A stretch of DNA of 64,000 bases, taken from contig OZ038423.1 of assembly GCA_964036155.1 (NCBI GenBank), forward strand, positions 35,293,249-35,357,248, read 5' to 3'. Position numbers and translations under genes: made by a program. The first letter of the stretch is position 1, and every line of letters begins with the position of its first letter. Positions 1-11,456 of the stretch are shown here, piece after piece. The notes under the pieces are model-generated. The model worked only from the letters and a program-made list of their open reading frames with translations. It was not told where the DNA came from and ran no database searches. This DNA is from Diploscapter coronatus. Taxonomy: Eukaryota; Nematoda; Chromadorea; Rhabditida; Rhabditidae.

Positions 1-1902
1 TGCACGGGGCGAACGGTCTGTCATCGGGCAATCGAGCAGCTGCAGCCCTGGGCGGCTCTGCCCACTCCACTCTCTCCATCAACTACGCCAATGCTGACAC
101 CATCACTGTCAATCTCAATTCTGATTCCAAAGAGTAGGCCAGCCACATTTGCATTTTTCCATTCAGGTTTTGTGTCCTTCGAAGATTCATACACGAGTAA
201 TCATTTTGAAAATATTGTTTCTATCGCGATTTACCAAATTTCACGAGAAAAAGTTGACGAAAAATCATTAAATGAAATCTGACAAAACATGCTTCTTCCA
301 TTTTAGTCTGCTTTATTATCTATATGAGAAGGATAATGACATTGATTTCAGACAGCAGAGTGAGTCAGCAAAAGAAGTGCCTCTGTGGATGCAGGACAAT
401 GCGCATAATATAAGTGAGTCTTTTATGAATTTTATGAAGGCGAATAATTTGAAATGTATTGATCAAGGGAATACAGGATGCGTCAGAGATTTGTATAGTT
501 TCTGAACATACACTTTCAATAAAGATAATAATTCTGAGTCAAAGAGTTGTTTTATGACAAGATCGTGCTTCTTGGATGAACGAATTTCATAAAACATCTC
601 AAATCTTTGTTCACATGCTCAGATTAGATAGAGAATATCTTGAATCTATGAGATTATCCAAACTTTTGGCTTATTCTTTTAAATGAATAAAATAAGTTTT
701 TTTTTCTATAGATTAAGTCCGAAAAATTAGTTTTATGTCTTTCATTTCTAGGCAACGATATGGGCGAACACGACAAGGCAGTGGCTTCCCTCACCTCAAA
801 TGAGATAGCTGCGACGTTAGTCAAGAGCATAAAGGTATTCGGATGAATGATGGTTTGAATTGCAGAACTCCGAAGGAGGAATCGGCAGGTCTGAAGCGAG
901 TCGGGCAGTCGCTACACTTGCTCGCGCAACTCGAGGGGGAGCAGGCCGACAATCCACCCGCTAAAATCGCTAAGGTAAATGAAAAATTTCTGAAACTTAA
1001 ATTTCTTGAAACATCCACAAGCTTTTCTTGTAAATACATTGACACATTAAAATTAAAAATGCGTTATTTTAGTGTGCTACATTCGTTCACATTTACCTAA
1101 ACTTGAAGAATTATTCTTATCTGAGTTTGTTCTAGCGCTACAAATTTTAATCACATAGATTCAGCATAAATGGATGAATGAAACACTAAAAATCATGCAC
1201 TATTTCAAATTTTATTCACGTCTGTATCTCTACACAGAGTTTCGAAGAAAAACAAGACTATCTGCAAATATTGATTTCTTTGCTTTAGATTCAAGACTAT
1301 CAAACGTTTGAAAATTGAAAAAATATTCATAATCTTCTTATTATGAAAATATTAAAGGCTTATTTCAGACTGACGAGACAGAAGAGAAGAAAAAGCAGGC
1401 AGCCGAATCAGAGAGCGACGAAGAGGAAGACGTGATGATCCAAGTCGCTGGAAAGATGGTATGTTGTTATGCTGTTATTCCAGTCTTTAAGAATTTTACA
1501 ACCTTCTAGAAAGTTCGTAATGAACTGTTCCTGATAAGAATAGGCCTATAAGGAACACTATATAAGAACAAAAACTCTAATCATCTTTTTCAATTTTTCT
1601 AAGTTTCTTTCAAGCACATTCATTCATTCTTGGGCAAATTATAGAAAATGACCGTCTATCCTCCAACCCTGTAATTCCTTTGATTGTTCCCTTTCCTCCC
1701 TAGTTTAAATTATGAGTTCTTACATCTCTTGATTTTGATTCTCCCGTTTTTGCCATTGAATATTTTCCCTTTCACTTTCAATCATTCAATTGAATGACTT
1801 TAGATTCCATGGGGCGAAGTGACAGAGGAGATGGTAATGGAGATGACCGAGGAGGAGCGAGAGAACTATCAACGAATCGTGGCTGAGCACATCGATTTCT
1901 GA
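1..1902 (+). CDS. GTF2E1: TFIIE alpha subunit, 3' part (start lies left of the window)
   Basis: General transcription factor that joins RNA polymerase II and recruits and regulates TFIIH at promoters in the nucleus. Only the C-terminal part is present. Exons read: about 3-138 (ending near NADTITVNLNSDSKE), 356-414 (EVPLWMQDNAH, like the KE.PIW segment of animal TFIIE alpha), 753-831, about 870-974, 1371-1459 and 1804-1902. The last two carry the diagnostic end: an acidic run (ESESDEEED), then IQVAGKMIPWGEV and EMTEEERENYQ. These match the conserved VMVAG...Y.EV...MTPEEKE.Y tail of metazoan TFIIE alpha. The stop is TGA at 1900-1902. The exon starting near 865 only joins in frame if an unusual acceptor is used, so that junction is unsure. 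The family assignment is firm from the C-terminal tail; the zinc-ribbon and winged-helix parts are outside the window. Confidence 0.85.
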
Positions 1903-2737
1903 CTTCCCACTTCCAACATAATCACTAACACATTGATCAACGCCTAATATCTGGCAAGTTTACTTTTCGGCAAATTCAGCATTTGAAATGAATCTCACTT
2001 TGTTAGCTTGAGTGTAATAACATGCCAATCAATATTTCATTATTTTGAATTTTCCGAGAAATCGATTGGAGTTTAACATCTATCTGTAAGTTATCACTTC
2101 ATGTTAATTTTATTATAATATTTATGGAAGTCCGGAAAAGTAGATGTATGTAGCGATTTAAGGAAATAAAAAATTGAAAAATGAGATTTTCTCTACCCTG
2201 AACTACGTCATATTCCAAATCGTTATTTACTTCGTTACTTTTTCAGATAACCGACGTCATTAGTCTTCTACTATTCTTGATCGATTTTATAAATCTTGCA
2301 AAATGATCCAGAACCTTCACTACTTTATTCACAAAAAATAATTCGGTTGAAAAGTAAATTTATCGAAAAGAATGAGAATGACCTATAAAACGAGTGATAC
2401 AAGTAATAAAAATGAACATGGGAATGGAAATGATGAATGAGAAGAGGAAAGCGAGTCCTGTCGTGTCATTTGAGATGAAGTTAAAGTTCGGAGAAATACG
2501 GAGATGATAAATAAGCACTGCAATTCAATGATTCTGGTCATGATCATCGTTTCAATTTGGCGAAATTTGAAATAGTCAGTTAAGTGCACGAAATTGAAAG
2601 GCTGATAAAAGCATGGATTAAATAGTTGAAATTGAGTGTAGAAAGAAATTGTACAGAAAATGGATTTGCCTGTAAATGAGGGAGGGAATGAATGATGTGA
2701 ATAGCTGCAGCAAGTCGCCTGGGCCTGTGTGACTGCT
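1903..2737. other. Convergent intergenic region
   Basis: AT-rich sequence between the 3' ends of TFIIE alpha (+) and the CENP-A-like gene (-). It should hold both 3' UTRs. I see no coding signal; the short open frames here have no recognisable content. Confidence 0.6.
2165..2170 (+). terminator. Poly(A) signal AATAAA for TFIIE alpha
   Basis: A canonical AATAAA lies about 260 bases after the TFIIE alpha stop, in AT-rich non-coding sequence and before the convergent CENP-A-like gene. It is the first perfect hexamer I see after the stop. Its use is inferred. Confidence 0.4.
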
Positions 2738-5626
2738 TCACTCGTTGCGAATTCGGCGGACGAGCTGAATGTCGGAGGGAAAGAGCGTGGCTCGCTTTGC
2801 GTGACTCATCGCGTGGCAGCCCATCTCGAACAACTCAACCATCTTCGCTTCGCAGCCCTGCAGAAAATATGCATTTTCGAAAAGGGTTAAATTTTTGGAA
2901 TAATATTGTCAATCGCGTTTATATTTTCTTTCACTGGATGGAGAATCTGCTCCAAATCTAAAATCGAAAACAAGCTATTACTTGTATTCTATTTTAGCTC
3001 GGAAGCAGATTCACTATCCGGTGAAAATATAAATGCGATTGACGATAATCGTTGCAGCATCAGTTCTTATGGAATTTCAGCATGTCAAAGTACTTAATTT
3101 TTCATGTAAATAATTCAGGAATTTCGAATCAGATCTTAACATATTACAATAAAAAACACTCACTTCTTGCAGTGCCTCGATGGCCAGAGCTTGAATTCTG
3201 TAGTCTTCTTTACCCAGTTCCTGCATAACTTGCCTGACGACTCGAGCAAATGGAACCTGCAAATTCAAATTCATCGTCCCTTTTATTCCTCAACAATACC
3301 AACCTTAGGAACGAGCAGTTTGGTGGATTTTTGCAGATCTCTGATTTCCTTGAGAGCCTTTGCCCCTGGTGCGTATCTCTTCGGCTGTTTGAGTACGCGA
3401 CGATTCGTCTTCTGCAGCTTACCGCTCTTTTGCTTATGCTTGGGCGGTGGAATCACTGAAATTTTTAAAACTTTTTCTTTCCAAACCACAAAAAGAATAG
3501 CATTTTAAAAGAAATACTCAACCCTTGGAGTACTACATCTGAACAAATTTCTCATTCGTAGGAGAAAATTCATAAATGAGAGGAAGGAATTTGAATTGTT
3601 AATTGCACAGATCAGCAGAAATAGTGCACAAAAAGTGCAAACTATTTATCTATCTTGCATTCTCTAAAATGTCAAAGATCGTAGGTGTTCGGAATTTCGA
3701 TTCCGGAATCACGATAAATTTCAATTTCGACTCCGATTCCGAATTTTTCAAAATTCAAATTCCGAACAACTCTGTGTATCAAAGACTCACCAGTGCGCTG
3801 CTTTGTGCTTCCTCCCCTAGTGTAGTTGTGAGCCGAAGTGGACGTGGAGGACAGGTTGCCTTGTCTACTGTACTGATGATTGTGTTGCGGGATGTCGTCG
3901 TCATCGCTGTCGTTCCCATTCTCTTCCCCTTCTTCCTCTCCTTCACTCGATTCATCCGACTCGCTTCTTTCGTCGTCACTCGACTCCACTTCCTCTAATT
4001 CAACCATTCTGCAATCAAATTTCTATCAAAGTAATTATGACAATAGCACATTGAGACAAAGCCATATGCATGAATGAGTTCATAAAAAAACAATCATAAC
4101 TCTCTATGATTAGTTGTCGAATAAGCATTTGGAGGAGAAATAATGTAAATTCTGTGATTATGGATATCATAATCAAAAACTGATAAAAGCAGAAAGTTAA
4201 ACAAAAAAAATTAGATAAGTTTCCTTCATTAACTGTAAACATGATCGAATGAATTTACCTAGGCTGTGTTCCCTGCTGATCGTCTTGTTGTTGACGGCGA
4301 GTCGGGAAGACATCAGATGCAGGGTTGTACATGCGCGATGAACTAAAACTAACACTAGTTGTATTGAATATTCTCTTCAAATTCATGCTCCATTGTACAG
4401 TTTTATGTTCTCATTCCTTTCACGATCAAAGTTTGTAAATTTTGTCGAAATTTGTCAATATTTTAAATGTCGCAAACACGCACAAGATGTAGCAATAAGA
4501 AATTCAAGTGGTCAATTCAAAGAACTTCTAAATCTGATTGTAACAAACAGACCTAGCAGGAATTCTGTCGAAATCATGAATAGCAGAGCTGCTGTCGACT
4601 GCAACTGCATTCGTCCTAGCGCGCTGCTTCTCTGCCTCCAGCATCAGAGTATAGTCGTCTGTTGTCAGTGCAGAACTTCTGGAATAGAAAATATGAAATG
4701 TCGAAAACTGATCCAGACTTCTCAAAACTCGACCCGCAAAAAATAGCGTGCTATATCGAGAGAGAAAAAGATCGTGTTTTCTTTATCCCTCTCGAAAAGG
4801 TACGCTATTATTTTGCAGGTCGAGTTTTGAGAAGCCTGAGCTAATCTAGTCCATTTAACCTTTTTCCTTATCGCCACTTATTATCACTTATTCTTGTATA
4901 ATACATTCGTGCCTAATGTTATAATCTCCAGGGCAAAGAAAATGAAAATGCAAAGTAAAATAAGCCAAATGAATGAATTATTTCTTACGAGACGGAATGG
5001 GAGAATCGATTGGAATCACCCCATCTGGAGGACGGCCCGACATTTGACTGCAGGTTGGCGAGAGGCTGCCTGTTTGGACGAGCGAAATTGGTTCTCAAAT
5101 TCAAACATCTCAGCGTTTTTTAATGAAAATTTTCTAATTTTGAACATTAGAAGTAAGTTGAATGAATGTTTGACGTAGAAACTCTTCGCCAAACTAACTG
5201 ATCCTGCCATGAGTGCCAGAACACAAGAAGCATTCTGGTTCTCAGAAAAACAGAAAGTAAGATGTTCAAAATTACGTTGATGTTATTTCTCACCCATTGA
5301 CATGCACTTCTCTGGTTCTGGTAGTGTGAGTTGTGGTCTCCTTCAGAACGTATCCATTTCCTCTGGTCTGCTGAAGAATCGACGAGGCAGACAGATTTTG
5401 GTCTGAACAGGCAGAATATTGGCATTTCCGAAAGCGCAGAAAATTGGCAAAATGAGTGAATTGATTTCTCGAGAATCATATTTCATTTTCACAGGAACTT
5501 TCTAGTCGAAGATCTAGCTAATATTACTCAAGAAAAAAACTGAGTTAAAATAAAGCTTGATTTTGTCTGAATACCTGGCAGCACTAGAGTAGAAGATCTG
5601 CTACTCTGACGAGGAATCTCGTCCAT
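2738..5626 (-). CDS. CENPA: Centromeric histone H3 (CENP-A) homologue with long N-terminal tail
   Basis: Replaces H3 in centromeric nucleosomes and founds the kinetochore. Exons on the minus strand (5' to 3'): tentative 5578-5626 (MDEIPRQSS), 5294-5402 and 4989-5047, then 4553-4678, 4259-4342, 3791-4008, 3304-3455, 3164-3256 and 2738-2857. The last three encode a histone fold starting RYAPGAKALKEIRDLQKST (alpha-N helix), then PFARVVRQVMQEL, KEDYRIQALAIEALQE and HAKRATLFPSDIQLVRRIR. CENP-A rather than canonical H3 is supported by LFP where H3 has IMP, an extra residue in loop 1, strong overall divergence, and introns inside the fold. Exon 3791-4008 encodes a very acidic tail segment (ESSDDERSESDESSEGEEEG), unlike the basic H3 tail. 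All junctions from 4678 downstream are in phase. The frames of the three 5'-most exons do not join cleanly, so the true start is unsure; the tail is at least about 190 residues. Confidence 0.85.
2907..3045. mobile_element. Palindromic foldback (MITE-like) element in CENP-A intron
   Basis: The ends GTCAATCGCGTTTATATTTT and AAAATATAAATGCGATTGAC are near-perfect inverted repeats, and most of the 140 bases can fold on itself (CTGGATGGAGAATCTGCTCC pairs imperfectly with the GAAGCAGATTCACTATCCGG arm). There is no coding content. It lies within the intron between the last two CENP-A exons. Confidence 0.75.
3687..3767. repeat. Short inverted-repeat element, GTTCGGAATTT family, copy 1
   Basis: Bounded by GTTCGGAATTT and AAATTCCGAAC in inverted orientation, with internal TTCCG/CGGAA motifs. 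A shorter relative with the same ends lies at 39481-39526, and a looser TTCCGG-rich relative at about 45960-46090. It sits in a CENP-A intron, just downstream (on the minus strand) of the donor at 3791. Confidence 0.6.
4718..4834. mobile_element. Palindromic foldback element in CENP-A intron
   Basis: CTTCTCAAAACTCGACC at the left end is exactly complementary to GGTCGAGTTTTGAGAAG at the right. The pairing continues inward (ATAGCGT with ACGCTAT, and CGAGAG with CTCTCG), so the 117 bases form one long hairpin. Non-coding. Confidence 0.75.
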
Positions 5627-6171
5627 CCGACCACTTTAGAATATCTCAGACAGTTTGGAATAGCTGAAAATTCAAGTTAATCGAGGAAATAAGAAGAACG
5701 ACCAAAATCAACGAAAATACGCGAAATAACAATTCAAATTGAAGTCGGAAGTAGGGCGAGATGAAGACCTGCGAATTGAGATTTGAAACATGCACAGAGT
5801 CATGTGGAAAGCGTGATTTTTAAATTTAGAAAATATATTTAAAAAAAAAAACAACAACAACATTCAACAGGATGAATTTCGAAAATTTCCGAAGAGAGGA
5901 GCAGATCAAAAGAGACAAAATCAACAGAAACAGAAGAAGCAGCAGCAGAATGTTTGTGTAAGCATGAACAGAACGCAATTTGGAGAAAATTATCTCCGAA
6001 AATAAAAAATGATAAAAAAAACAATATTTCCCTCCGGGTCAAATCGATAACTAAACAAACAGTCGGAAACAAATTCAAATAGATGGTTTGGCGGCATTGC
6101 AGAGACGCAGAGATGCACGCAGTAATGCACTAATATATAAAGACTAGAGTCGATGTGCGTTGGTGAAAAAA
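5627..6171. other. Upstream region of the CENP-A-like gene
   Basis: AT-rich sequence with short A-runs and an AACAACAACA tract. It should contain the promoter of the minus-strand CENP-A-like gene. I see no convincing coding exon. Confidence 0.4.
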
Positions 6172-6589
6172 TTGAGAGGGCAGAGAAAGTGCAGTTCGAC
6201 CTTTCCAAAGATTCTGAAGCTGACGCTGATGCATCCCGCAGCACAGAAATAAAGTTTCGAAAGAAATATGCGCTTCTCGCAAGGAGTTGGTGCGCATCAG
6301 CAAGTTGCTGAAGAATTCGAGAGAAAAGGCCAAGACATTCAGTGAATATTGTTGCGCTGGAACAAGAACTGGACCAAATCAAGTATCTGCACAAAGAGTT
6401 TGCCAAAAACTTATCAGGCAAAGGGGATTGGCAACGTTTATAATTCGGAATGTGATTCAATGTGTCATGCAGCTCCCAGAATTGAACGTTGTCGATCGTG
6501 CCATAGGTACTGCTATGTTGGTCGTTCTCAGGATGATCGGCATCGAAATTACTTGTGTTCCGTGCAGGATATACGAACCCGGACATTAA
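6172..6589 (+). pseudogene. Frame-broken coiled-coil coding remnant (unidentified)
   Basis: Three successive plus-strand stretches look protein-like but lie in different frames: STEIKFRKKYALL (from about 6240), then RKELVRISKLLKNSREKAKT (about 6280-6340), then NIVALEQELDQIKYLHKEF (about 6346-6405). All are charged, heptad-like and helical, as if one helical protein had suffered two small indels; the shifts occur without any room for introns. I do not recognise the family. A degenerate copy or local assembly indels could explain it. A 198-codon minus-strand open frame (5990-6586) covers the same bases and looks like its antisense shadow. Confidence 0.25.
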
Positions 6590-6600
6590 TTAATGTCCGG
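6579..6600. repeat. Perfect 22-bp palindrome
   Basis: CCGGACATTAATTAATGTCC followed by GG reads the same on both strands. It directly follows the frame-broken remnant. It could be a binding site for a dimeric protein or a cruciform; the function is unknown. Confidence 0.6.
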
Positions 6601-7514
6601 TCTCAATTTTTACAGACCGCGTGCATCCCTGAAAAGATCTAAAGAACGTTAATCAGTGGAAGAAGCACGCTGTTCCGCTCTTTCCAATCCTCATCCCACG
6701 CTTGAAAGAGAGGGAATCCACTTTTTACGTCCCGATTTTTACTTTTCCTTCTCCCTCCGTTGCTTTTCCTAGCGGTGAGACAGAGGGGATAAATAGTATG
6801 GGAGGAGGAGAGACGAAAAGGGAAGAGCACGTAAAATTGTGCGCGAGAACGAGAACTCCCTCTGTTTCAAGCGTGAAATGAATTGGAAAGAGAGGAACAG
6901 CGTGAGAAGAAAGATAATTATAAGGAAAAAATCAGTGTCTAAAATAAATGAGTTCCGAGGATAAGATAAGATAGTGATGCCGTCGTTAATAGAATACATG
7001 TAGATAAAAAAAAAAAGATTGAAATCTGTGATGCGGAAGAAATTGTAAACACACTTTACTTCACTTCTAAATAGTTTTCATATCACTCTTCTTACAAAAT
7101 TAACTAAACAACGAGGTGCTCAAACAAGGTGATAAAAGTTTATTCACATCTTGTATCTCCAAAATGCACTTGAAATGTAAGTCTACTTGGTTCGATTAAA
7201 ATGGTGAACGACAATAAAAATTAAATAATGAACGAGGATAACGAATAAGAAAAAATAACTGAAGAAAAACAGACAGACACCCACTCCCGCCGATATTTAT
7301 TCGATCTGAATTTGGTTGAAGACGAAGTTAGATTCGTTTGACTGCACTATACAAACAGATTGTTTTTGAGTGATTGGATCGAAGTCAAATTGAATTGTTC
7401 ATCCAAATCTGACAAAGGCTGACTTCCTCTTTTCCATTTGCAGTTCACTCTGAATTATTTAATCTCATTTTTCAGTGTCATTTCTCGATTTTTTCAGAGG
7501 TGTGACTAGAAAAA
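6601..7514. other. Intergenic region with purine-rich tract
   Basis: 6640-6930 is strongly biased to G and A on the plus strand (repeated GAGGAG, GAGAACGAGAAC). The rest is AT-rich and probably includes the 3' UTR of the FLP gene; TTTATT at 7296-7301 is an AATAAA on the minus strand, 214 bases past its stop. No coding signal seen. Confidence 0.5.
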
Positions 7515-9117
7515 TCATACTGTAGCATCATCGAACTCGTTAGCTGATCGTTTGCCAAATCGAACATAGGTCGATTTCCTTTTCACCTGAATATTATTTC
7601 ATCTTCATCACATTTTCGGAATGAATTGCTATCGAACTGAGATAATCCTCAAGGTTTCATACTCAAGAGCAAATATTTAATGTTTTAAATTTGTACCGGT
7701 GCATCTTCCAACAGATCACTCGCTGAACGCTTTCCAAACCTAACATAGGTTGACTTTCTCTTTTCTGGTTGGCCTGCCAGATCTGGTGATGAAGTAGTTC
7801 CACTCATTTCGGCCGCTAAAAACCACTGATTAAATTCCTTGTAGCTCAACTATTATCTACGAGACTTTAGAAGAGTCAATGTGAAAGTGCATAATAACAG
7901 ATTTCTGCATGATACTCATTTCAATTATGAACCACAACATTTTCTTTCAATTCTTAATTGAAGAAAATCATCATTGTTTCAACCCTTTCGCAAATTTTAT
8001 TCAAGTTTTATATCATCGAAATTGCAAAATTTCTATCTTACTCATGAAGATCGCCTTGCCTTGTTTTTGCCTTGTATAGCAGAAGAATCGAAAATCTCAT
8101 GTTTTTGCTTTGCGTTCCTTTCAATTATTATTATTATAGAATTCCGAATTTAGGTACTGCAATATGCTCACTATGTTTTTCATACGTCTTTTGAGAGAAA
8201 AACTTTGTAGAATTGTGATAAAATATCTTTCTCAATTTCCGATTCCCAACCTCCAAACGGAAATTTTGCCACAATGCTCACTGCATAGCGAAATGTGCTT
8301 TGATAAGTTAGTCATGAGTTATAAATATTAGGAAGATCAAAAATCTATGCTTTTCAAAATGAAGATCAAAACTTTGATGATAACATAGGCGTTTTTCAGA
8401 TAAAACTTTCCATAAGTGTTGAACCGTGTTTCAATAGCAAATTCAATATTGCATATCTTTTGCAAACATAAAACAGTTTCTAACGATGATGCAAAAGGTA
8501 AGAAACGACATGTATCACATCATGGAGGAAGTGCTCAAAGCTGATTGTGACAACTTGACTCACACTGCACGTCATTGGTGGCGTCCTGCAGAAGATACTG
8601 CAATTCTCCCAACGATCCTTCGAGTTCTGTGCGCAGTCTGCACATGTGCAGTGTGGGGAATTTGCCGCAAAATTGATCTGCTACAAGTCGATCCTGTAAT
8701 GACGATTAAGATTGAAGAAGCCAATATTCAATACTTGAAAAAGACATGACACAGTGACTCGCAAAAGTTTGAAAACACTTCCATTTTTATGTGACAGATT
8801 GATCAGCATTATGTAATCAGATTGGATTGAAATTTGAAATAGTCTCTCCTTCATATCCTTCACTTGTCAGTATGTCAGAATATCGTGTACTTCTGGTTTC
8901 CTAATTATTTCCTTTTCTTCTCTCCCAAAACTATTCCCTCGTCAGTTTACGACAATTTTCAGGCTATTTCGTCTTTTCTCAATGTATGATATACTTGACG
9001 GTGAGGTGGTGATGCCGATGTGTTTACTACAGTATGAATTCAACATACATGAATAGCTGAGCAGCCGAGGCCGAATAGGGCAAAGAGAGGCAGAATCGAG
9101 TGCCAGATCTGAGCCAT
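7515..9117 (-). CDS. flp: FMRFamide-like peptide precursor (two KSTYVRF-amide copies)
   Basis: Secreted neuropeptide precursor of 129 residues. The four exons join exactly in phase: 9049-9117, 8564-8693, 7697-7815 and 7515-7586. Exon 1 is a complete signal peptide (MAQIWHSILPLFALFGLGCS). Exon 2 is a spacer with two cysteines (CGKFPTLHMC) and RTELEGSLGELQYLLQD. Exons 3 and 4 each carry one peptide flanked by dibasic sites: KRKSTYVRFGKRSAS and KRKSTYVRFGKRSAN. The glycine would be used for C-terminal amidation after KR cleavage. The peptide most resembles the nematode FLP-6 type (KSAYMRF-amide), but with only two copies where C. elegans flp-6 has more. The intron between exons 2 and 3 is about 750 bases, so a skipped exon with another copy cannot be excluded. 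The product likely acts on neuronal or muscle GPCRs. Confidence 0.9.
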
Positions 9118-11456
9118 CGGTCTGCGGTCTGCAAGGGGGACCTGCAAATGATAGTCATTCAACAAAGAAGGTTCACGAAGATTAGAGGAAGAAGAAAACA
9201 CACGAGCAAAGTAATGGATAAGATTATTATGATTTGTTAAAAACGGAAGTAATATTATTTGAATCAAGCATAGGCTTATTAGCATTACTTTCCTTTGAAA
9301 AATCATCTCATCTAGGTAAAAAATCACCCCACATCTCAGATAAATGCATTCTCATAATTGATCCTACACACTGGAAGCGACACCGAAAAGAGTTGCTTTG
9401 ATCTTTTTTTATTTCAAGAAAACTAATTGGAGTATTTTACTAAAAAGAAAGAATTTACAAAGTTACCCATTTGAGAGGTTGAAGCGAAGAAGCTAAATGC
9501 ATAAGGACTAATGGATGGATACTGTAACTGACGAGATGAACAGATTATTATGGGAGTAAACCAGGTAAACTGATGAAGCAAGTCTTGCGAGACAAATCTG
9601 AGGGGCGCATCATGATTCGACTGAATTTCACATTTCACAACCGTCAATGCTTCACTGAGCACGACGCGATTTCGAGAAATGAGCCAGCGAATCTGCTGGA
9701 AAAATGAGAATGATACAAACGGGAGAGGAGGTGAGATTGGGAGCGAAAAGAAAGCATATGAGTAGGAGGGGAAGAACAACGGAAATTAAAATTGATGAAC
9801 TATCCCAAACGTAACAAGGCATGTATAATATTGAAATGTCGAGAAATGAATATCACAGATTGTAACAAGTAAGAGAAGGCATGACGAAGCATTTACACAT
9901 TGAAAAACACATGAATATAGATTGCTTTAATTGCGCATTTCTCTCAGGAAACTCAACTCAACTATTACGACATGCTGTTTTACAATATGATTTCATGGTT
10001 TCAAAGCATGAAAACGAGGAAAATTCTTCATCTTTCTAAAATCATGGCATCATATTCTGGAAATATATAATGTCGTATTTTTCAAAATCTCATCCAAAAG
10101 TATCAATTCTAAGCATAAATTTCTCTTTTATCATTGCACTTTTTGCTCGAACGATGTTTCCGATAATAAATATTCTTGGAGCTTACTGTAATACTACTAC
10201 CCTCCTTTCTGAGAAATAGTATGGAGAAGAGGAAAAAAGAGTGCTGACTACAAGGAGGCCTAAGTTTGGCATGAGATTTCCCTTTATGCAATACAACAAG
10301 AATGTGTGCATCTTGATGCAGTCTGACAATGCTTCTAGAATTCTTTCCCAATATAATGAATAGTCAAAAATCTAAGGCTCAATAATAATAATGATAATGT
10401 GCTGAAGTCCAAATAATGCCCGACTAAAATTTGACAACTCCGATTTGAGCGACCCAAAGTATAGAGAATTGCTACAACTGACTTGCAGTACATAAACAAG
10501 TTTCCATCGACAAACAATTTCTGGAGATTCGTAACGAGATTTGAGCTGAGATCATTCTCGACAGGGAAGTGTAAAATGGGGAAGACTTCAGAATGAGATG
10601 AGACTTTTTGCAGCCAGACCTGTCACAACATCCTGATGATTTGTGAAGTGAATCGGATCATGAAAACGGTGATTATCATTATTATAGAAATAGAACTCGA
10701 GCGGAAACGCGAAAGACGCATTGCGCATTGAGGGAAGAGTTACTTCTCTACTAGCTGAATCTCAAATTACAACAACTCGCTACTTGAAATTGCCCACAAA
10801 TGATCACGCGAGAATTCAAACAGACGAACAGATGACTAATTTTGGCATTTAGATTTCCACGTTTCAATTCGAAGTAACGAACACCCTCGAAGATGGATGA
10901 GTAGAGAGCTCTAGATGTGTATTTCCGGCAAGCTAGTCAACAATTTCATATATTCAAAATAGAGGAGGGAGTTCTTTGGCTGAGGTATGAAAAGATCAAA
11001 ATAAGCCATTGTTTGAGTTGACAGATTGAATGGAGTGCTGTGGATATTTATGACGAATTCGAATTGAAAGTTGAGGAGAAAAAATGCCAGTCGAAAGTAT
11101 GAAACAGGGAAACGATAGAGATAGAAATAGACTATCAACTGAATAGGTTGATGAAGTCTAGATGGAGGGATAGGAAGATTAACGAGTATTTGAGAGGCCT
11201 GAGAAATGCAAAAAGACAGGACAGGAAGCTTACGAATTCATGGAGTTGAAATTCACAGACGTCGAGTCGAAATTGAAGACGACAAACTTCCTCGTGAGAG
11301 AAGATTTATTTCTCACACTCCCATAAAAACGTGGAATGTTGAAATGGTGGCGTGAAACGAGTCAATTCTAACAAAGTGAGAAGTGAAACACGGACAAATA
11401 TGCTGCTTTTTGTGGAAATGAAACGAGATTAACATAGATTGCAGTTTTTCAGCCAA
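9118..11456. other. Long intergenic region between divergent genes
   Basis: 2.3 kb upstream of both the FLP gene (-) and the small membrane protein gene (+). It is mixed AT-rich sequence with purine-biased stretches, e.g. 9690-9780. Several short open frames occur, but none has recognisable content or good splice context. It probably holds the neuronal regulatory region of the FLP gene. Confidence 0.45.

Noticed and set aside
5990..6586. 198-codon minus-strand open frame
   Set aside because: No start context, domain or splice partner. It is antisense to coiled-coil-like plus-strand coding remnants and reads like a mirror of them.
10109..10517. Minus-strand open frames in the 9.1-11.4 kb interval
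   Set aside because: Short, no recognisable content, no consistent splice joins, and composition like the surrounding non-coding DNA.
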